A model generated the notes under the pieces. The model was not told the origin of the DNA. It saw only the letters and a program-made list of their open reading frames with translations, and searched no databases. From assembly GCA_951640165.1 (NCBI GenBank), contig OX621264.1, forward strand, positions 5,585,001 to 5,649,000: DNA of 64,000 nt. The letters run 5' to 3'. The stretch is from Pseudoips prasinana. Its lineage: Eukaryota; Arthropoda; Insecta; Lepidoptera; Nolidae. Below, piece by piece: positions 1 to 10,712 of this stretch. Each line of letters starts with the position of its first letter. Positions within the stretch are counted from its first letter, which is position 1. Position numbers and translations under genes: made by a program.

Positions 1-195
1 CTATGTCGGCTATTTTGGTTCGCCTGCGGATTTCGACGTTTTTGATTAGATCGCGCAGGGATACTCCGAGCTTAGGCCTCTCCATTGCTCTTTGGGTGAC
101 CTTGAGCCTTCTAATGAGGCCCATAGTCAGCGACCACGTCTCTGTTCCATAAGTCATCACTGGCAACACACACGACGAAGACTTTCGTTGGAGTT
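1..195 (-). mobile_element. RTE-like LINE, 3' coding fragment
   Basis: Read on the minus strand, bases about 75-125 encode RLKVTQRAMER, a signature of the C-terminal part of RTE-type LINE ORFs. The same motif recurs in the RTE copy at 42.5-45 kb. The fragment runs off the window edge and has no intact ORF. Confidence 0.7.
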
Positions 196-783
196 TTGGC
201 GCCAACGCGGAAAAAGACGCATCGAGGCTATGTTTTATTTTCAAAAACTGGTGTAAATTCGAGGTTTTATGTGTAAATATGGTGGATTTTTAGACATAAC
301 ATCTTCGACAACGTACACAAGTGGAGGAAAGTGCGATATTGCCGTGAATTGTGATTTTCCGTGTTGTAACCAAAACTCCATAAAAGCCGCTAGTAAAGTC
401 TCCACTGCTTTACTGGGGTTGGACAAGGACTATGTATGATTTGACTGTGACGGACTTTACTTGACAATGACGAAATAAATGATGTAAAATATATTTACTG
501 AAGGCTCATAAGGCCAAAGAAGCCAGAGCCGTAAAACGGAATTAAAAAAAAAATACTTTCGACTTAAGGACATTTGCGGTATTTAGGCCGAGAAGATATT
601 ACGTAACTTCCCGAACGCTGCCCAGCCGAGTTGGACTTTACGATTGAACTTTTTCTCGAGGTTCGACTTACCTAGTTGGATGGTCTCTGATTTATGATAT
701 TCTGATTACTTATATTCTTTATGGTAGCCACACAGACATATTATCCTGCATGAGTATCCTATTTTATCTGAAGTTAACAGGAA
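196..783. other. Unassigned AT-rich spacer
   Basis: No coding region, RNA gene or recognised repeat is visible. Short ORFs here have no recognisable motif. Confidence 0.5.
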
Positions 784-1010
784 AATGTGGTGAAAAGCGA
801 ATATCATCACGCCATCTCATGTCGTGGGAGGCACAGGAGTCGACCTGAGGGAATATCTACCAGAGAACAGGCAGCTTCCTTCTGAGTACTATGACCATCT
901 TACTGCGATCGCCAACCCGTCTGCCAAGCGTGGCAAATATGGCATATCTCCCCAAGATGACTCTTGGGGGAGGATTTTGTCCAGCAGTGGACTTTTTACA
1001 GTTGTTCACA
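784..1010 (+). repeat. Interspersed repeat, 'GGGCAGCAGCTTCC...AGCAGTGG' family
   Basis: A recurrent segment in this window: a block around GAATATCTACCAGAGAAC, then CCGTCTGCCAAGCGTGGC, then a tail with GGGGGAGG and CCAGCAGTGGA. Related copies occur near 2880, 3975, 4920, 5226, 32195, 48170, 49500, 57690, 58610, 59640, 62935 and 63300. It resembles the 3' untranslated tails of RTE-like LINEs or SINEs mobilised by them. The ORF it contains has no recognisable protein. Confidence 0.6.
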
Positions 1011-1193
1011 AATTTGCGACTCACTCAGTAGGCTACTAAGTTTGCCTACTGGGGACATAACCTTACATAGTCAAATTTAGCTATTTTCTAATTGTCTAAA
1101 AATATTGTTAAAAACACGATCACACGATTAAATTCACGATCTAATCAGAATTTTATGTCACTCGGGTTGTTGAAATCAAAAAGAAAAAATAAG

Positions 1194-2061
1194 TTACTCA
1201 TTAGATACCTTTTTTCTTGTTAAGGCAGGGGGAATGCCTATGCATGCCACCCACAAAAAGTGTTTGCGGGTGCGTATGTCGGACTCGCACCGACTAAACC
1301 TAGCCTGCCGTGGACTTCTCTTGGCGCCTAACGGGAGGAGCCCCGGGAACGCGGGTATGCTGCTCCGGTGCCCCCCTGTTGCGCCATGTCCCAGATGGTC
1401 AGGACACGTACCCTGGGAGGGCTCGAGATTGCCCTCCCCTATTGCCGACTCCTGCCAGTCCGGCACAGCAACTGCGCCACAAACAGATCGCTGTCTTCCC
1501 GGAGCTGCTTGTACGTGGCGGCAGTGGAGGACACTTCTCACACTGCCGCCACAGCCCCGAGGGGTGTTGGGCTAACGGCTGCCACCGCCACCCCGATGCC
1601 TCCTCCGTCTAAGAGCGGGACCAGCTCGTACGCGATCCCGCTCGGCGGCCTCCTTCTGCAGCAAGACTGCCTCACAGAAGGAGACCACGGCGTTCCATTT
1701 GGTGGAGTCGCCAGCCAGCATCGCATACACAACTGCTGGCAGGGAAAGATCCCCTCCGATCTCAGCGACCAGGACTCGTCTCTCGGCCTCCTAGGCCGGG
1801 CACTCCTCCAGCGTATGCTTTGCAGAGTCCAGGTCGCCCCCGCAATGGTGACAATGTGTCGTCACTTCTCGGCCGATCCGGCACAGATACTCACCGAAAC
1901 ACTCGTGTCCGGTGAGTATCTGAGTCAGTCTGTAGGTGACGTAACCGCCCTTCCTTCCCACCCAGACCTCGAGGTGAGGCAGGATAGCACCGACGGCACG
2001 TGGGCGAGCGTTCAGGCGCAACTCAAGCCGTGCGGGCCACTGTATTACTCATTAGATACCT
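1194..2061 (-). mobile_element. 5'-truncated R1-like LINE with 17-bp target duplication
   Basis: On the minus strand the segment encodes the C-terminal tail of an R1-clade LINE polyprotein, including a CHHCGGDLDSAKHTLEECP motif (Cys-Cys-His-Cys) near 1791-1860. A GC-rich 3' region follows and ends in an A-rich tail. The fragment (1211-2044) is flanked by direct repeats TTACTCATTAGATACCT at 1194-1210 and 2045-2061, the expected target-site duplication of target-primed reverse transcription. It is dead on arrival: 5'-truncated and interrupted by stops. The GC-rich plus-strand ORFs over the same bases are antisense shadows. Confidence 0.8.
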
Positions 2062-2099
2062 ACCCTAGATTTTAGAGACTAATTAGTTATTTTTTTATT

Positions 2100-2312
2100 T
2101 TTATAAAAGACAACGTCCGCACTAGGGAATCTAATCCCTGTGTCGCGGGGTACTTTACAAACATATACCTAATAGACGGAGACAAATTACACCCAGACTC
2201 AGAACAACTATTTATGGGTCACACAAATAATTGTCCAGCGCGGGACTCGAACCCGCAACACGAAGCGGAGAGGCGACGGTCTCAATAGAGATTAGCCATC
2301 TGCGCTGGACAT
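2100..2312 (-). mobile_element. tRNA-derived SINE (family C)
   Basis: The minus strand begins with a decayed tRNA-like head containing a B-box (GGGTTCGAGTCCCGCG). The body includes TAAATAGTTGTTCTGAGTC and a segment ending near GATTAGATTCCCTAGTGCGG. Sister copies are at 7385-7905, 21305-21500 and 43770-43935. Confidence 0.7.
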
Positions 2313-2575
2313 ATTATAGTGCACAAGTGTGTGTGCAAACACAGGAGCACTTTCTATTCCATCACTAATGATCCGATGGGACGCCTTGCGACACGACCGG
2401 CAAGAGGTCAGGTATATATATATATATATATATACCTGACCTCTTGCACGAGGCACGGGGGTATAATACCGCCAACTCCCAACTTCGGGCTGATGCTGAG
2501 AATTTTTACTTTTTACAGAACAGTCCCAAAATCATTTTTGTCGCACCCGGGATATGAACTCAGGACCTAATAGGC
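2313..2575 (+). mobile_element. SINE family D copy with (TA)n tract
   Basis: It shares the segments GTGCACAAGTGTGTG, TCCGATGGGACGCC, ACGACCGG and CTTCGGGCTGATGCTGAGAA with copies near 20960, 34870, 47840, 48380 and 56960. A (TA)n microsatellite at about 2412-2434 has expanded inside it and is bordered by an inverted AGGTCAGG/CCTGACCT. Confidence 0.6.
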
Positions 2576-3965
2576 TAAGTGTAATCGTACTGTAAAAATG
2601 GCATGCAATTTATTAAAGAGTAGAGTTTCTTAAGTAAATGAATGAAAACAAAAAAGGAAATCAGACAAAAACTTTATTAAGAAATCTAATATCTATTTAA
2701 CAATTTTCTTATTCCTAAAGCCATAACATATGTATCACATTAAAAATTGGCTGGCACACAACTTCGCATTTTATAAATTTTATTTATTAATATATTTGTT
2801 GTTACCCCGTTTTATTGTTTAAGGTCGCTGCATAGGTTAGATTTGTGAATGAAACGGGTTGCTGGATGAGAAAAGGATAACAATACATCATTTTCATATA
2901 TCATCTCATCCCGTGGAGGGCGTAGAAATCCTCCTGAGGGAATACCTACCAGAGGACGGGCAGCAGCTTCCTTCTGAGTAGGAACCAAAAATTCAGTCAA
3001 ATTTAGATCTCAAATGTTTTATATCCTTCCTTGCGGTGGTTCTTAGCGTTTGGTTTATATCGGTATCTTCTCTTAGGAGCTCTTTTCCAAAATCATGTAG
3101 AAGTTGGAGTCGGGGGTTTTCTAACGGTTATGTTAGGTTATTTCGTTATAGCTATCACTAACACTGAAAGGTACGTGACTTTTCCCCATCACGCCTAACC
3201 CTACAACAGCTATCTAAGCGACTATTTATAAACATGGACGACCACGACATTCTCACCCTCCCGTGCGCGATTCGCCCCCATCTCGTACGTGACATTCCCC
3301 CATCCCAAACGTGAAATGCCCCCATACTATATTCCCCCACGTTCCCGTTCCTTAACCTGTAAGATAGCAACATGAAACTATGAACTGATAATTCAAGATT
3401 CCCAAACCATTTAAATCAGCGACCTTAACAGCAATTTTTTTGCAAAGGAACCATTAGCCTGAATACATGTTTTTCAATTGTAAACCATATGTTATGAAAA
3501 TTAAGTTGAATTTGCCTTATATATTAACTCTTGAGGGTCGCAGGATGTCGCTGGATGCAGCTCAAGACAGTTGTCGACTTCTTTGGGGGGAGACGTTAGT
3601 CAAGCTTTTTTAATTTAACTCCCAATCAAAATTTAAAAATTATTTTACGATAATTTCTAACAACAATTTAACAAAAAAAAAATGTTACAACCAGGGCTTT
3701 TTGAGTTCGAGCGCGTACCTTAATCCTTGTTTTTTTAATTTTCTCAGTGTTGCCAGCAACTAGTAGTCAAACAAGGGTAAACCGATATGATTTATTAATA
3801 TATAACTAAGTTAAGATCACAAGTGCATGACAATATTGAAACTTTAATTAATACAATCTAAAACTATTTATTGCAAGTACAACTTGGTAAAAATCTGAAG
3901 ATATTTTGACTAGAAGTGTTTTGAATAGATTTAAAAATAGCCGTGTGGTTTACGGCCTAGAAAGA
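2576..3965. other. Unassigned spacer with one repeat fragment
   Basis: Mostly AT-rich. A fragment of the '...GGGCAGCAGCTTCC' repeat sits at about 2880-2985. A local C-rich patch at 3170-3350 has several CCCCC runs. No gene is supported. Confidence 0.4.
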
Positions 3966-3969
3966 ATAG

Positions 3970-4110
3970 CAGGTCCACCCCATATTATCTCGTGGGTGTC
4001 GTAAAAGGCGACTAAGGGATACACCGGGTAGTCGCCCCCCCCCCCCCACCCCCCCAATGGTGATAGATACCTTTGGAGGAGGCCTATGTCCAGTAGTGGA
4101 TATCAGGCTG
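3970..4110 (+). repeat. Repeat tail fragment with poly-C run
   Basis: It contains TCGTAAAAGGCGACTAAGGG followed by a long C tract (4037-4055) and TGGAGGAGGCCTATGTCCAG. The related copy at 48170-48345 has the same order of blocks. Confidence 0.5.
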
Positions 4111-4567
4111 ATGATAAAATACAAAACCACTGATTGAACCTCGTAAGGCAGTGAGGACGTGGTTAGAATTCATGGGACCCAAAAGAGTATTATATTAACA
4201 GATAAATGAGATCTAACAGATAGAGAGACTTTTGATAGAAACAGGAAGATGAAGATTTAAGACTACTACCCATAATAGTGTTGCCAAAGTGTTCTCATCA
4301 GATTTTACCAAATATTGTGCATTAGACGTTTAAAACTAGTGTTGCCAGCCGCAAAAATACATGCAGTGTCAAAATGGTGTATCTTATAATTAAAATTTAT
4401 TAAAACTTGTTCACTTACAAAATTTATTATAAATTGACACTGCATATACGCCCAACAATTTTTATAAACTTCATATTAAACATTTTTTAATTTTAAAGTA
4501 ATATTAATTATTTTTAAGCCCAGGGGTGAACACGGAGCTTTAAGGTATTTCTTTTGTCAAAAATGTA

Positions 4568-4708
4568 GTACAGACGCCAGCACATCAAGCTACTCACATC
4601 TCTCAAATTTCCCCAATAGAAAGTGAAACTTATGCTTATGTGATAAAGTTGACAATCTATAAACGAAATTTGACAGATTGGAGTAACTGGAGGTGCTGGC
4701 GTCTACAC
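4568..4708. mobile_element. Fold-back MITE, copy 1 of 4
   Basis: Terminal inverted repeats starting ACAGACGCCAGCACATC, about 40 bp per arm. Near-identical elements of 135-140 bp lie at 12941-13079, 22361-22500 and 35993-36127. Confidence 0.75.
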
Positions 4709-5221
4709 CACACAGAGCGTCATAAGCTTATTCGCTCCAGGACACTGTCATTTCATCTGTAAATCCAAGAAATATGCATATTATAACAAAAACGAGTAAC
4801 TAAAACTAATATTTATGTCAAAATAGTCTTAAACTAAAGATTCATCATCTATCACATCTTCAGATTTATCGACATAATTTGACTAGACTTAATTTTACAG
4901 GAGCAAGAACTCACCAAAAGGCTACGTTGTGGAAACCTTTGGGGGAGGCCTATTCCCAGCAGTGGATATGGGACAATATCAAGTTTAAGATTAAAAATTA
5001 TCCTAAATGTTGTCTCCAGAATATGAATCTTTAGCTTCGAAACTAAATTAAATGATTAACTAACCAAAATAAAATTAAGAATTAATACATATTGCTGCTA
5101 TAAAAAAAATATATAATCAAGAAATCGACTCATTACAACCTGCCTTTTAATAAACAAAAGGATTTTATAAGTCAGAATATGGCCGGAATTTTATTTACAC
5201 CAAGTACCTATAAAACATTAG

Positions 5222-5452
5222 CCAAGTCTGCCAAGCGAATCAAAGATGATCCATGGGGGAGGCAATTGTCCAGTAGTTGACTTTTTACAGCGGTAATGAT
5301 GATGATAAAACATTATTTCTAAAAAGTATGAAGTAAAGAGGGTATTTGTAAATGTAAGATACATTTACAAATACCCTCTTTACTTCATACTTTTTAGAAA
5401 TAATGTTTTATCGTCAGCATTACCGCTGTAAAAAGTCAATTGCTTTTAATTA
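5222..5452. repeat. Near-perfect inverted duplication (about 80-bp arms)
   Basis: Bases about 5279-5356 are repeated in reverse complement at about 5360-5440, with only a few bases at the centre. The left arm begins in a LINE/SINE tail (CCAGTAGTTGACTTTTTACAG), so a repeat terminus and its flank were copied in inverted orientation. Confidence 0.8.
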
Positions 5453-5499
5453 GATATTTTGTATTTATTTTCGAGAATAAATTCCTTACTTATTGTATG

Positions 5500-6180
5500 G
5501 GCAGTGGTACTCTAGTGTCAGTTGTTCAACCATTGGATCTCTGACATGGCTTAACGACTGTTGCCTAATGGCTCTATCCGGACTAGTGTTGAAAATGACC
5601 AAACTGAATTAGACCGACTGTCATTTACGGTCAAATTGGTCAAAAATGGTCATTAACTCTCAAAAATGGTAATTTTCAGTCAATGTGATTTCAGTAATAT
5701 TTTAGTACCTTTTAAGTTTTTGTCGTTGATAAAAGAGTACAATTTCTAAATTGAAACAAAAAAGTGCCTTTTATGACTTATAGTATTATTATATAGTGTT
5801 AATCATTTTACATTTCTAATCATGCGTACATTTAAGACAAAATGGCAACGTCACATCACCTCGCGCATCGACTTTGATGTCGTCTCATAATAGAAAATAA
5901 AACGTTGCTTCATTTAAACTTGCATATAAATTGGGTACCTAAATAAATAAATAATTGGGTGGTAGTCGAGACTAGACATAATATTTGAGTCAAATTGACT
6001 GAATTTGACAGTAAATGACCGGTCATTTAAGGTGACAATGACAATTGTGACTAGTCATATTCAGTCATTTTACATCTCTACTCAGGACCAACAGCTTAAC
6101 GTGAACTCCGAAGGACGGAGGCGCATAGAAATTAAGCCACTTCGTCGGTCACCCATCTATGGACTGTCAAAGCATCTGCC
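5500..6180 (-). mobile_element. 5S-rRNA-derived SINE split by a hAT-like MITE
   Basis: Bases 5500-5583 and 6081-6180 together make a minus-strand copy of the 5S-derived SINE seen intact at 13525-13775 (compare GGTCACCCATCTATGGACTG). The two halves are separated by the element at 5584-6080. Confidence 0.65.
5584..6080. mobile_element. hAT-like MITE
   Basis: The ends are TAGTGTTGAAAATGACC and the reverse complement of TAGAGATGTAAAATGAC, a TAGNG-type hAT terminus. The flanking octamers ATCCGGAC and CTCAGGAC match at 6 of 8 positions, consistent with an aged 8-bp target duplication. There is no transposase inside. Confidence 0.6.
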
Positions 6181-6198
6181 TATGAGCTTTATTTGTTA

Positions 6199-6505
6199 CT
6201 AGCTGTGCCCGCGACTTCATCCGCGTGTTAATTAGTTTATTTCGTTTTTTTAGTAAAATATTTTTTTTTTCTAAAATAAAAGTAGCTTAAGTTACTCCTT
6301 ATTACATCAGCTACCTGCCAATAAAAGTCCCGTCAAAATCGGTCCAGCCATTTCAGAGATTAGCCGGAACAAACAGACAGACAGACAAAAATTGTAAAAA
6401 ATGTTATTTTGGTGTATGTACCGTATGTATATTCATATTTATGTAGTAAAAACCGGCTATTTCAATATTACAAACAGACACTCCAATTTAATTTATTTGT
6501 ATAGA
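6199..6505 (-). mobile_element. Non-autonomous Helitron
   Basis: On the minus strand it starts TCTATAC and ends CACAGCTAG before T: Helitron termini (5' TC, 3' CTRR after a GC-rich hairpin, here CGCGGGCA). The internal part contains GGCTGGACCGATTTTGACGG, typical of the lepidopteran family. No Rep/helicase is present. Confidence 0.6.
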
Positions 6506-7095
6506 TTTAATTTTGTAAAATTAATAACTCATCTCTGAACTTGAGCATTACAAAAACAAAAGGACTTTTAATTTACTTTTTGTCTGATAGGTTACTCCTA
6601 GGGTTTCTCCTTTTTAACCTCCGACGCAAAAAGGGGGGCGCTATAAGTTTGACGTTGATATTTGACTGTATATGTGTCCAAACATAGCTAAGAACCAAAT
6701 TAAAACTATTAAAAAATTTAAATAAAAACCCATTCGTTTCAGAGCTACGATGCCGTACGGCATATATACGGGTACGGATGGACCGAATTCGATGCGGTTT
6801 CTTTAATTTGAAAGCCAGTTCCAGGTTTTAGTCTAGCAGTGGACGTAATTTGGCTGAGATGATGATCTGACTTGGTGTAAATGAAAAACAGGGTCATTAT
6901 GATTAACAGAAGAATCTTGAACCCAATGTTCAAGATTCTTCTGCATATCTGAAATGGTACATATAAGGTTATTTCAATTATGATACATTGTTGTTGTTGG
7001 GCTAGGTTTTCTCCTGCGGCCAATATCTTCTATATCGAGTGTAAATTCTGGAAAAGAAAATACTTATTTATAATATCATGAGGACATAGGACGAT
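6506..7095. other. Spacer with a 16-bp perfect hairpin
   Basis: No gene. Bases 6907-6922 and 6928-6943 are perfect inverted copies (CAGAAGAATCTTGAAC) around a 5-nt loop. Confidence 0.5.
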
Positions 7096-7097
7096 TT

Positions 7098-7360
7098 CTG
7101 GCGCTGCTTATTTATATCTCGGGACAATGTCACACAGATCATCCTAGCCCCAAACTAAGCAAAGCTTGTACTATGGGTACCAGGCGACGATATACGTACT
7201 TATATAGATAGATAAATACTTATATACATAGAAAACATCCATGACTCAGAAACAAATATTCGTGCTCATCACACAAATATTTGCACTTACCGGGATTCGA
7301 ACCCAGGACCACCATCTTCGTAGGCAGGATCACTACCAACTAGGCTACGGTGACCGTCAA
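7098..7360 (-). mobile_element. tRNA-derived SINE (family B)
   Basis: Minus-strand copy with tRNA-like A/B boxes (CTAGTTGGTAGTG, GGTTCGAATCCCGG), followed by AATATTTGTGTGATGAGCAC and a tail ending GGACAATGTCACACAGAT in plus orientation. Sister copies are at 8200-8450 (+) and 9635-9885 (-), with a fragment at 60478-60556. Confidence 0.75.
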
Positions 7361-7384
7361 AATCGTTATTTAAAGTCATATATT

Positions 7385-7905
7385 TTTTTAAAGTCATCGC
7401 CCATACTGGCGAATCTAATCACTGTATCGCGGGGTACATTTACAAACATATAATAGACGGACACAAATTACACCCAGACTCAGAACAACTATTTATGGTA
7501 AGTAATGGAATCAGGCGTTACTTTGCGGAAATCCATAACAATCAAAATTCAAAATCAATATGTAGTGTTAATTCCTCTAATTGTCAGTTTAATCATGCTG
7601 GGATGCAATTTGCACCGCCCTCCCGCCCGCAAAAACGTGCACATGCAAGAAGGACAATATAAAAAAGCAAATTACATGCGCCAGTACGATACCCAACACG
7701 TGTTTCGGTTCTCCACCGACCATTCTCAAGGGCTGCTAACTAGTAGTAATCCCAGCATGATTAAACTGACAATTAGCGGAATTAACACTACATATTGATT
7801 TTGTATTTTGATAACTATTTATGGGTCACAAAAATAGTCCGGCGCGGGACTCGAACCCACGACACGAAGCGGCGAGGCGACTGTCTTAGCCGCTGCGCCA
7901 CACGT
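7385..7905 (-). mobile_element. SINE family C, interrupted
   Basis: The two halves of a family C SINE, 7385-7498 and 7813-7905, are separated by the hairpin element at 7499-7812. The motif AACTATTTATGG occurs on both sides of the insertion and may be its target duplication. Confidence 0.65.
7541..7812. mobile_element. Hairpin MITE with 63-bp inverted arms
   Basis: Bases 7541-7603 are the reverse complement of 7750-7812 with only about two mismatches. The 97-codon plus-strand ORF at 7505-7798 runs across both arms and reads the same palindrome twice, so it is not taken as a gene. A further 42 bases (7499-7540) of foreign sequence lie only on the left side. Confidence 0.8.
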
Positions 7906-7959
7906 TTTACTATGTAAATTCCAAGAAATATTTTGGGGTAAGATTGCTTAACAGACTAC

Positions 7960-8170
7960 CTTCTATGCTTTCAATATAATGACGGGCCCGTGGGTGCGGT
8001 AGGTATGCTTGCCTTTAACGCCGCAGGTCGTGGGTTCAATGTCAACAACAGATATTTGTGTGCATGAACATGTTTGTTCGTCATGCGTCTGGTTGTAATT
8101 ATCTAATGCCAATTTTAGATTAAAGTTATCTCCTCCAACAAAAATCCAGCACGAACATATAATTAATTTC
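7960..8170 (+). mobile_element. tRNA-derived SINE (family A), decayed
   Basis: It shows GACGGGCC..., CGCAGGTCGTGGGTTCAAT (B-box), ATATTTGTGTGCATGAACAT and TGGTTGTAATTATCTA. These match the fuller copy at 11921-12176. Confidence 0.6.
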
Positions 8171-8199
8171 AACTAGCCTTAAATGAAAACGTACTTTTT

Positions 8200-8450
8200 C
8201 ACCTTAGGCTAGTTGGTAGTGCTCCTGCCTACGAAGCTGGTGGTCCTGGGTTCGAATCCCGGTAAGTGCAAATATTTGTGTGATGAGCACGAATATTTGT
8301 TTCTGAGTCATGGATGTTTTCTATGTATATAAGTATTTATCTATCTATATAAGTATGTATATCGTCGCCTGGAACCCATAGTCAAGCTTTCCTTAGTTTG
8401 AGGCTAGGATGATCTGTGTGACATTGTCCCTAGATACTATTATTATTATT
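8200..8450 (+). mobile_element. tRNA-derived SINE (family B)
   Basis: Full-looking copy with the A-box region TAGTTGGTAGTGCTCC and B-box GGGTTCGAATCCCGG, ending in an (ATT)n run near 8437-8455. Confidence 0.75.
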
Positions 8451-8524
8451 TATGGATGTATGTTACTCATTCACGCAAAAACTTACCGAACGAATTGTGA
8501 TGAATATTTAATATAGCTTATATT

Positions 8525-8735
8525 TCCGAATAACACGTTTACACACGGCCATCTGATCCCAAACTAGATAGAGCTTGTACTATGGAAACCAGATAACTGA
8601 TATACTACTTTCTTTTATAAATACATACTTATATAGATAATTACACCCAGACTCAGGACAAACAGAAATGTTCATGCACAAAAATATTTGTCCTGGGTGG
8701 GAATCGAACCCACGACCAAAAAGAACTATCTAGTA
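8525..8735 (-). mobile_element. tRNA-derived SINE (family A)
   Basis: Minus-strand copy. It retains the uninterrupted ATCTATATAAGTATG site that is occupied by a Helitron in three other family A copies. Confidence 0.65.
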
Positions 8736-8754
8736 TATATACCATGATTAAATA

Positions 8755-9380
8755 AAAAACCGGCCAAGTGCGAGTCGGACTCGCCCATGAAGGGTTCCGT
8801 AGCAGCAAGTATTAGTTGATTAAATGAAAGCAAATTGCAGTTTACGATTTATGACGCATTAAAAAAAAACACTTGCTAGATCTCAAAACAATTTTCTTTC
8901 TTAGTTTGCATAGTAATGTACATCATATATTTTTTTTAGATTTATCATTCTCTTATTTTACAAGTTACAGGGGGGGGACACTCATTTTACCGCTTTGGAC
9001 ATCCAAAGCGGTAAAATGAGCGGTAAATAGTTTGCGCGAGAGATACATATCTCTCGCGGAAACTATTCAGTTTAGATAAAAATGATATTAGAAACCTCAA
9101 TATAATTTTTAACGACCTATCCATACACCCCAAATGTATGAGTAGGTACGATGAAAAACAAATTTTTGAGTTTCCGTTCGATGTATGGGGAAAATTATTG
9201 TTGTTGTTTCTATTTTTGTGTAAAAATCTTAATACGGTTTACCGAATACATCTACTTACCAAGTTTCAACAGTACAGCTCTTATAGTTTCGGAAAAAAAT
9301 GGCTGTGACATACGAACGGACAGACAGACAGACATGATGAATCTATAAGGGTTCCGTTTTTTGCCATTTGGCTAAAACCC
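8755..9380 (+). mobile_element. 'GGCCAAGTGCGAGTCGG' repeat with two internal palindromes
   Basis: It begins CCGGCCAAGTGCGAGTCGG and ends in GGTTCCGTTTTTTGCCATTT. The related copy at 55075-55470 lacks the duplications. Bases 8981-8999 pair perfectly with 9002-9020, and a second hairpin (AGTTTGCGCGAGAGAT against ATCTCTCGCGGAAACT) follows at about 9028-9066. Confidence 0.7.
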
Positions 9381-9479
9381 TAAAAAAAGCAAGCATGTGT
9401 ATCTAAGTTAAGGAAATAAACTGGTATAATAATAATAATAACTTACAGAAAACATTCCTTAATAATAACATTAATAATT

Positions 9480-10502
9480 TTAATGTTGTGTTTCCGAGTG
9501 TGAGTAAGGTCGCCAGAGCTCATTGGGGTGGGGTGAAGTGTCAGCAACACTTGTTTGCCGACTTTTAAAGGCCGGCAACGCACCCGCGACATCTCTATGA
9601 CATCTGGCGTCGCGAGTAGGGTTACAATATAATATAATATCTAGGGACAATGTCACACAGATCATCCTAGCCCCAAACTAAGCAAAGCTTGTACTATGGG
9701 TACCAGGCGACAATATACATACTTATATAGATAGATAAATACTAATATACATAGAAAACATCCATGACTCAGTAACAAATATTCGTGCTCATCACACAAA
9801 TATTTGCACTTACCGGGATTCGAACCCAGGACCACCAGCTTCGTAAGCAGGAGCACTACCAACTAGGCTACGGTGATCGTCTACAGGCATTTTAAGGTTT
9901 AGACAGGCGTGCGGCCGGCATTGGTCTGAGACAGGCATTTTCGCAGGCTCTCGCCAACACCCAGTGGAGTAAAGAAAGAAATCGGCTGACAATTGAATCA
10001 GTAAAAGCAATATCCATTACACAGGAAAATTACAAAACTGTATCTTGTGAAGATTTTTACGTTTATGTATTAGAAAAGAAAGAACTATAAAAAAAATAAT
10101 GTCCTCTGACAAATATCTGTAATAAATATCCTTCTTCTTTATTATCTGTTGGCTTTTAATTATTACCTACAGCGTTTTTCTTCAGACAGGCATTTTTCTC
10201 AAAATTCGGCCATTTTAGGTACCATAGACAGGCATCCCTCTATTTACATACCCTAGTCGCGAGTGTCCATGGGCATGGTGATCACTTACCATCAGTGCCT
10301 CTAGCACGAGTTCCTGCAGTTTACTTACTCGATCACACGTACAGTTTCCTCCCATACATTGAGCACCAGCGCCTCTCGCGGAAACTATTAAGAACTAAAA
10401 CTCTGGTGCTCAATGTATGGGACGAAACTGTACGTGTGATCGAGTAAGTAAACTGCAGGAACTCGTGCTAGAGGCACAGGTGACCCACTTGCTCGTTTGT
10501 CG
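9480..10502. mobile_element. Dispersed repeat broken by a hAT-like element and a fold-back
   Basis: The repeat seen continuously at about 56760-56960 is present here in three pieces (9480-9616, 10264-10294, 10478-10502). The first gap is an element of 639 bp (9617-10255) bounded by TAGGGT/ACCCTA and by a perfect 8-bp direct repeat GTCGCGAG (9609-9616 and 10256-10263), a hAT hallmark. That element itself contains a family B SINE at about 9635-9885. The second gap is the fold-back at 10295-10477. Confidence 0.7.
10295..10477. repeat. 75-bp-arm fold-back downstream of the RING stop codon
   Basis: Bases 10295-10369 and 10403-10477 are inverted copies with only a small mismatch block, separated by 33 nt. 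It begins about 70 nt past the stop codon of the RING gene in transcript orientation, so it would be part of the 3' UTR if transcription continues that far. Confidence 0.75.
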
Positions 10503-10546
10503 CACTCTGATATATAAAAATAAACTTACATTTAACTTCGCTCGGA

Positions 10547-10712
10547 CTAAGCATCTTTCCGGCAATTGGGGCAAGTTTGCTTCTCCTGCAGCCAGGGCAT
10601 GATGCACTCGGTATGGAAGTTATGAGTGCACGGCAATGACATCACCTCCTGGTCCCGAAGCATCACGTCGAAGCATATGGAGCACTCTTCCAGAGACCTA
10701 GTCCGCTCACGA
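10547..10712 (-). CDS. RING gene exon 4 (RING-H2 domain, stop)
   Basis: The acceptor TTTTCAG lies at 10719-10713. Fifty-five codons run from [10 protein letters not shown] to a TAG at 10547-10549. All eight zinc ligands of a C3H2C3 RING are present. Third positions are GC-richer than the surrounding DNA, as expected for a selected exon. Confidence 0.88.

Noticed and set aside
1234..2075. GC-rich plus-strand ORFs of 100-235 codons
   Set aside because: They are antisense to the R1-like LINE coding tail, which shows recognisable motifs on the minus strand.
2237..2310. tRNA gene candidates (also near 7840, 21310, 43780 and 57260)
   Set aside because: Mismatched stems, and each is continuous with a SINE body present in several copies.
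7505..7798. 97-codon ORF with hydrophobic segment
   Set aside because: It spans both arms and the loop of a hairpin MITE.
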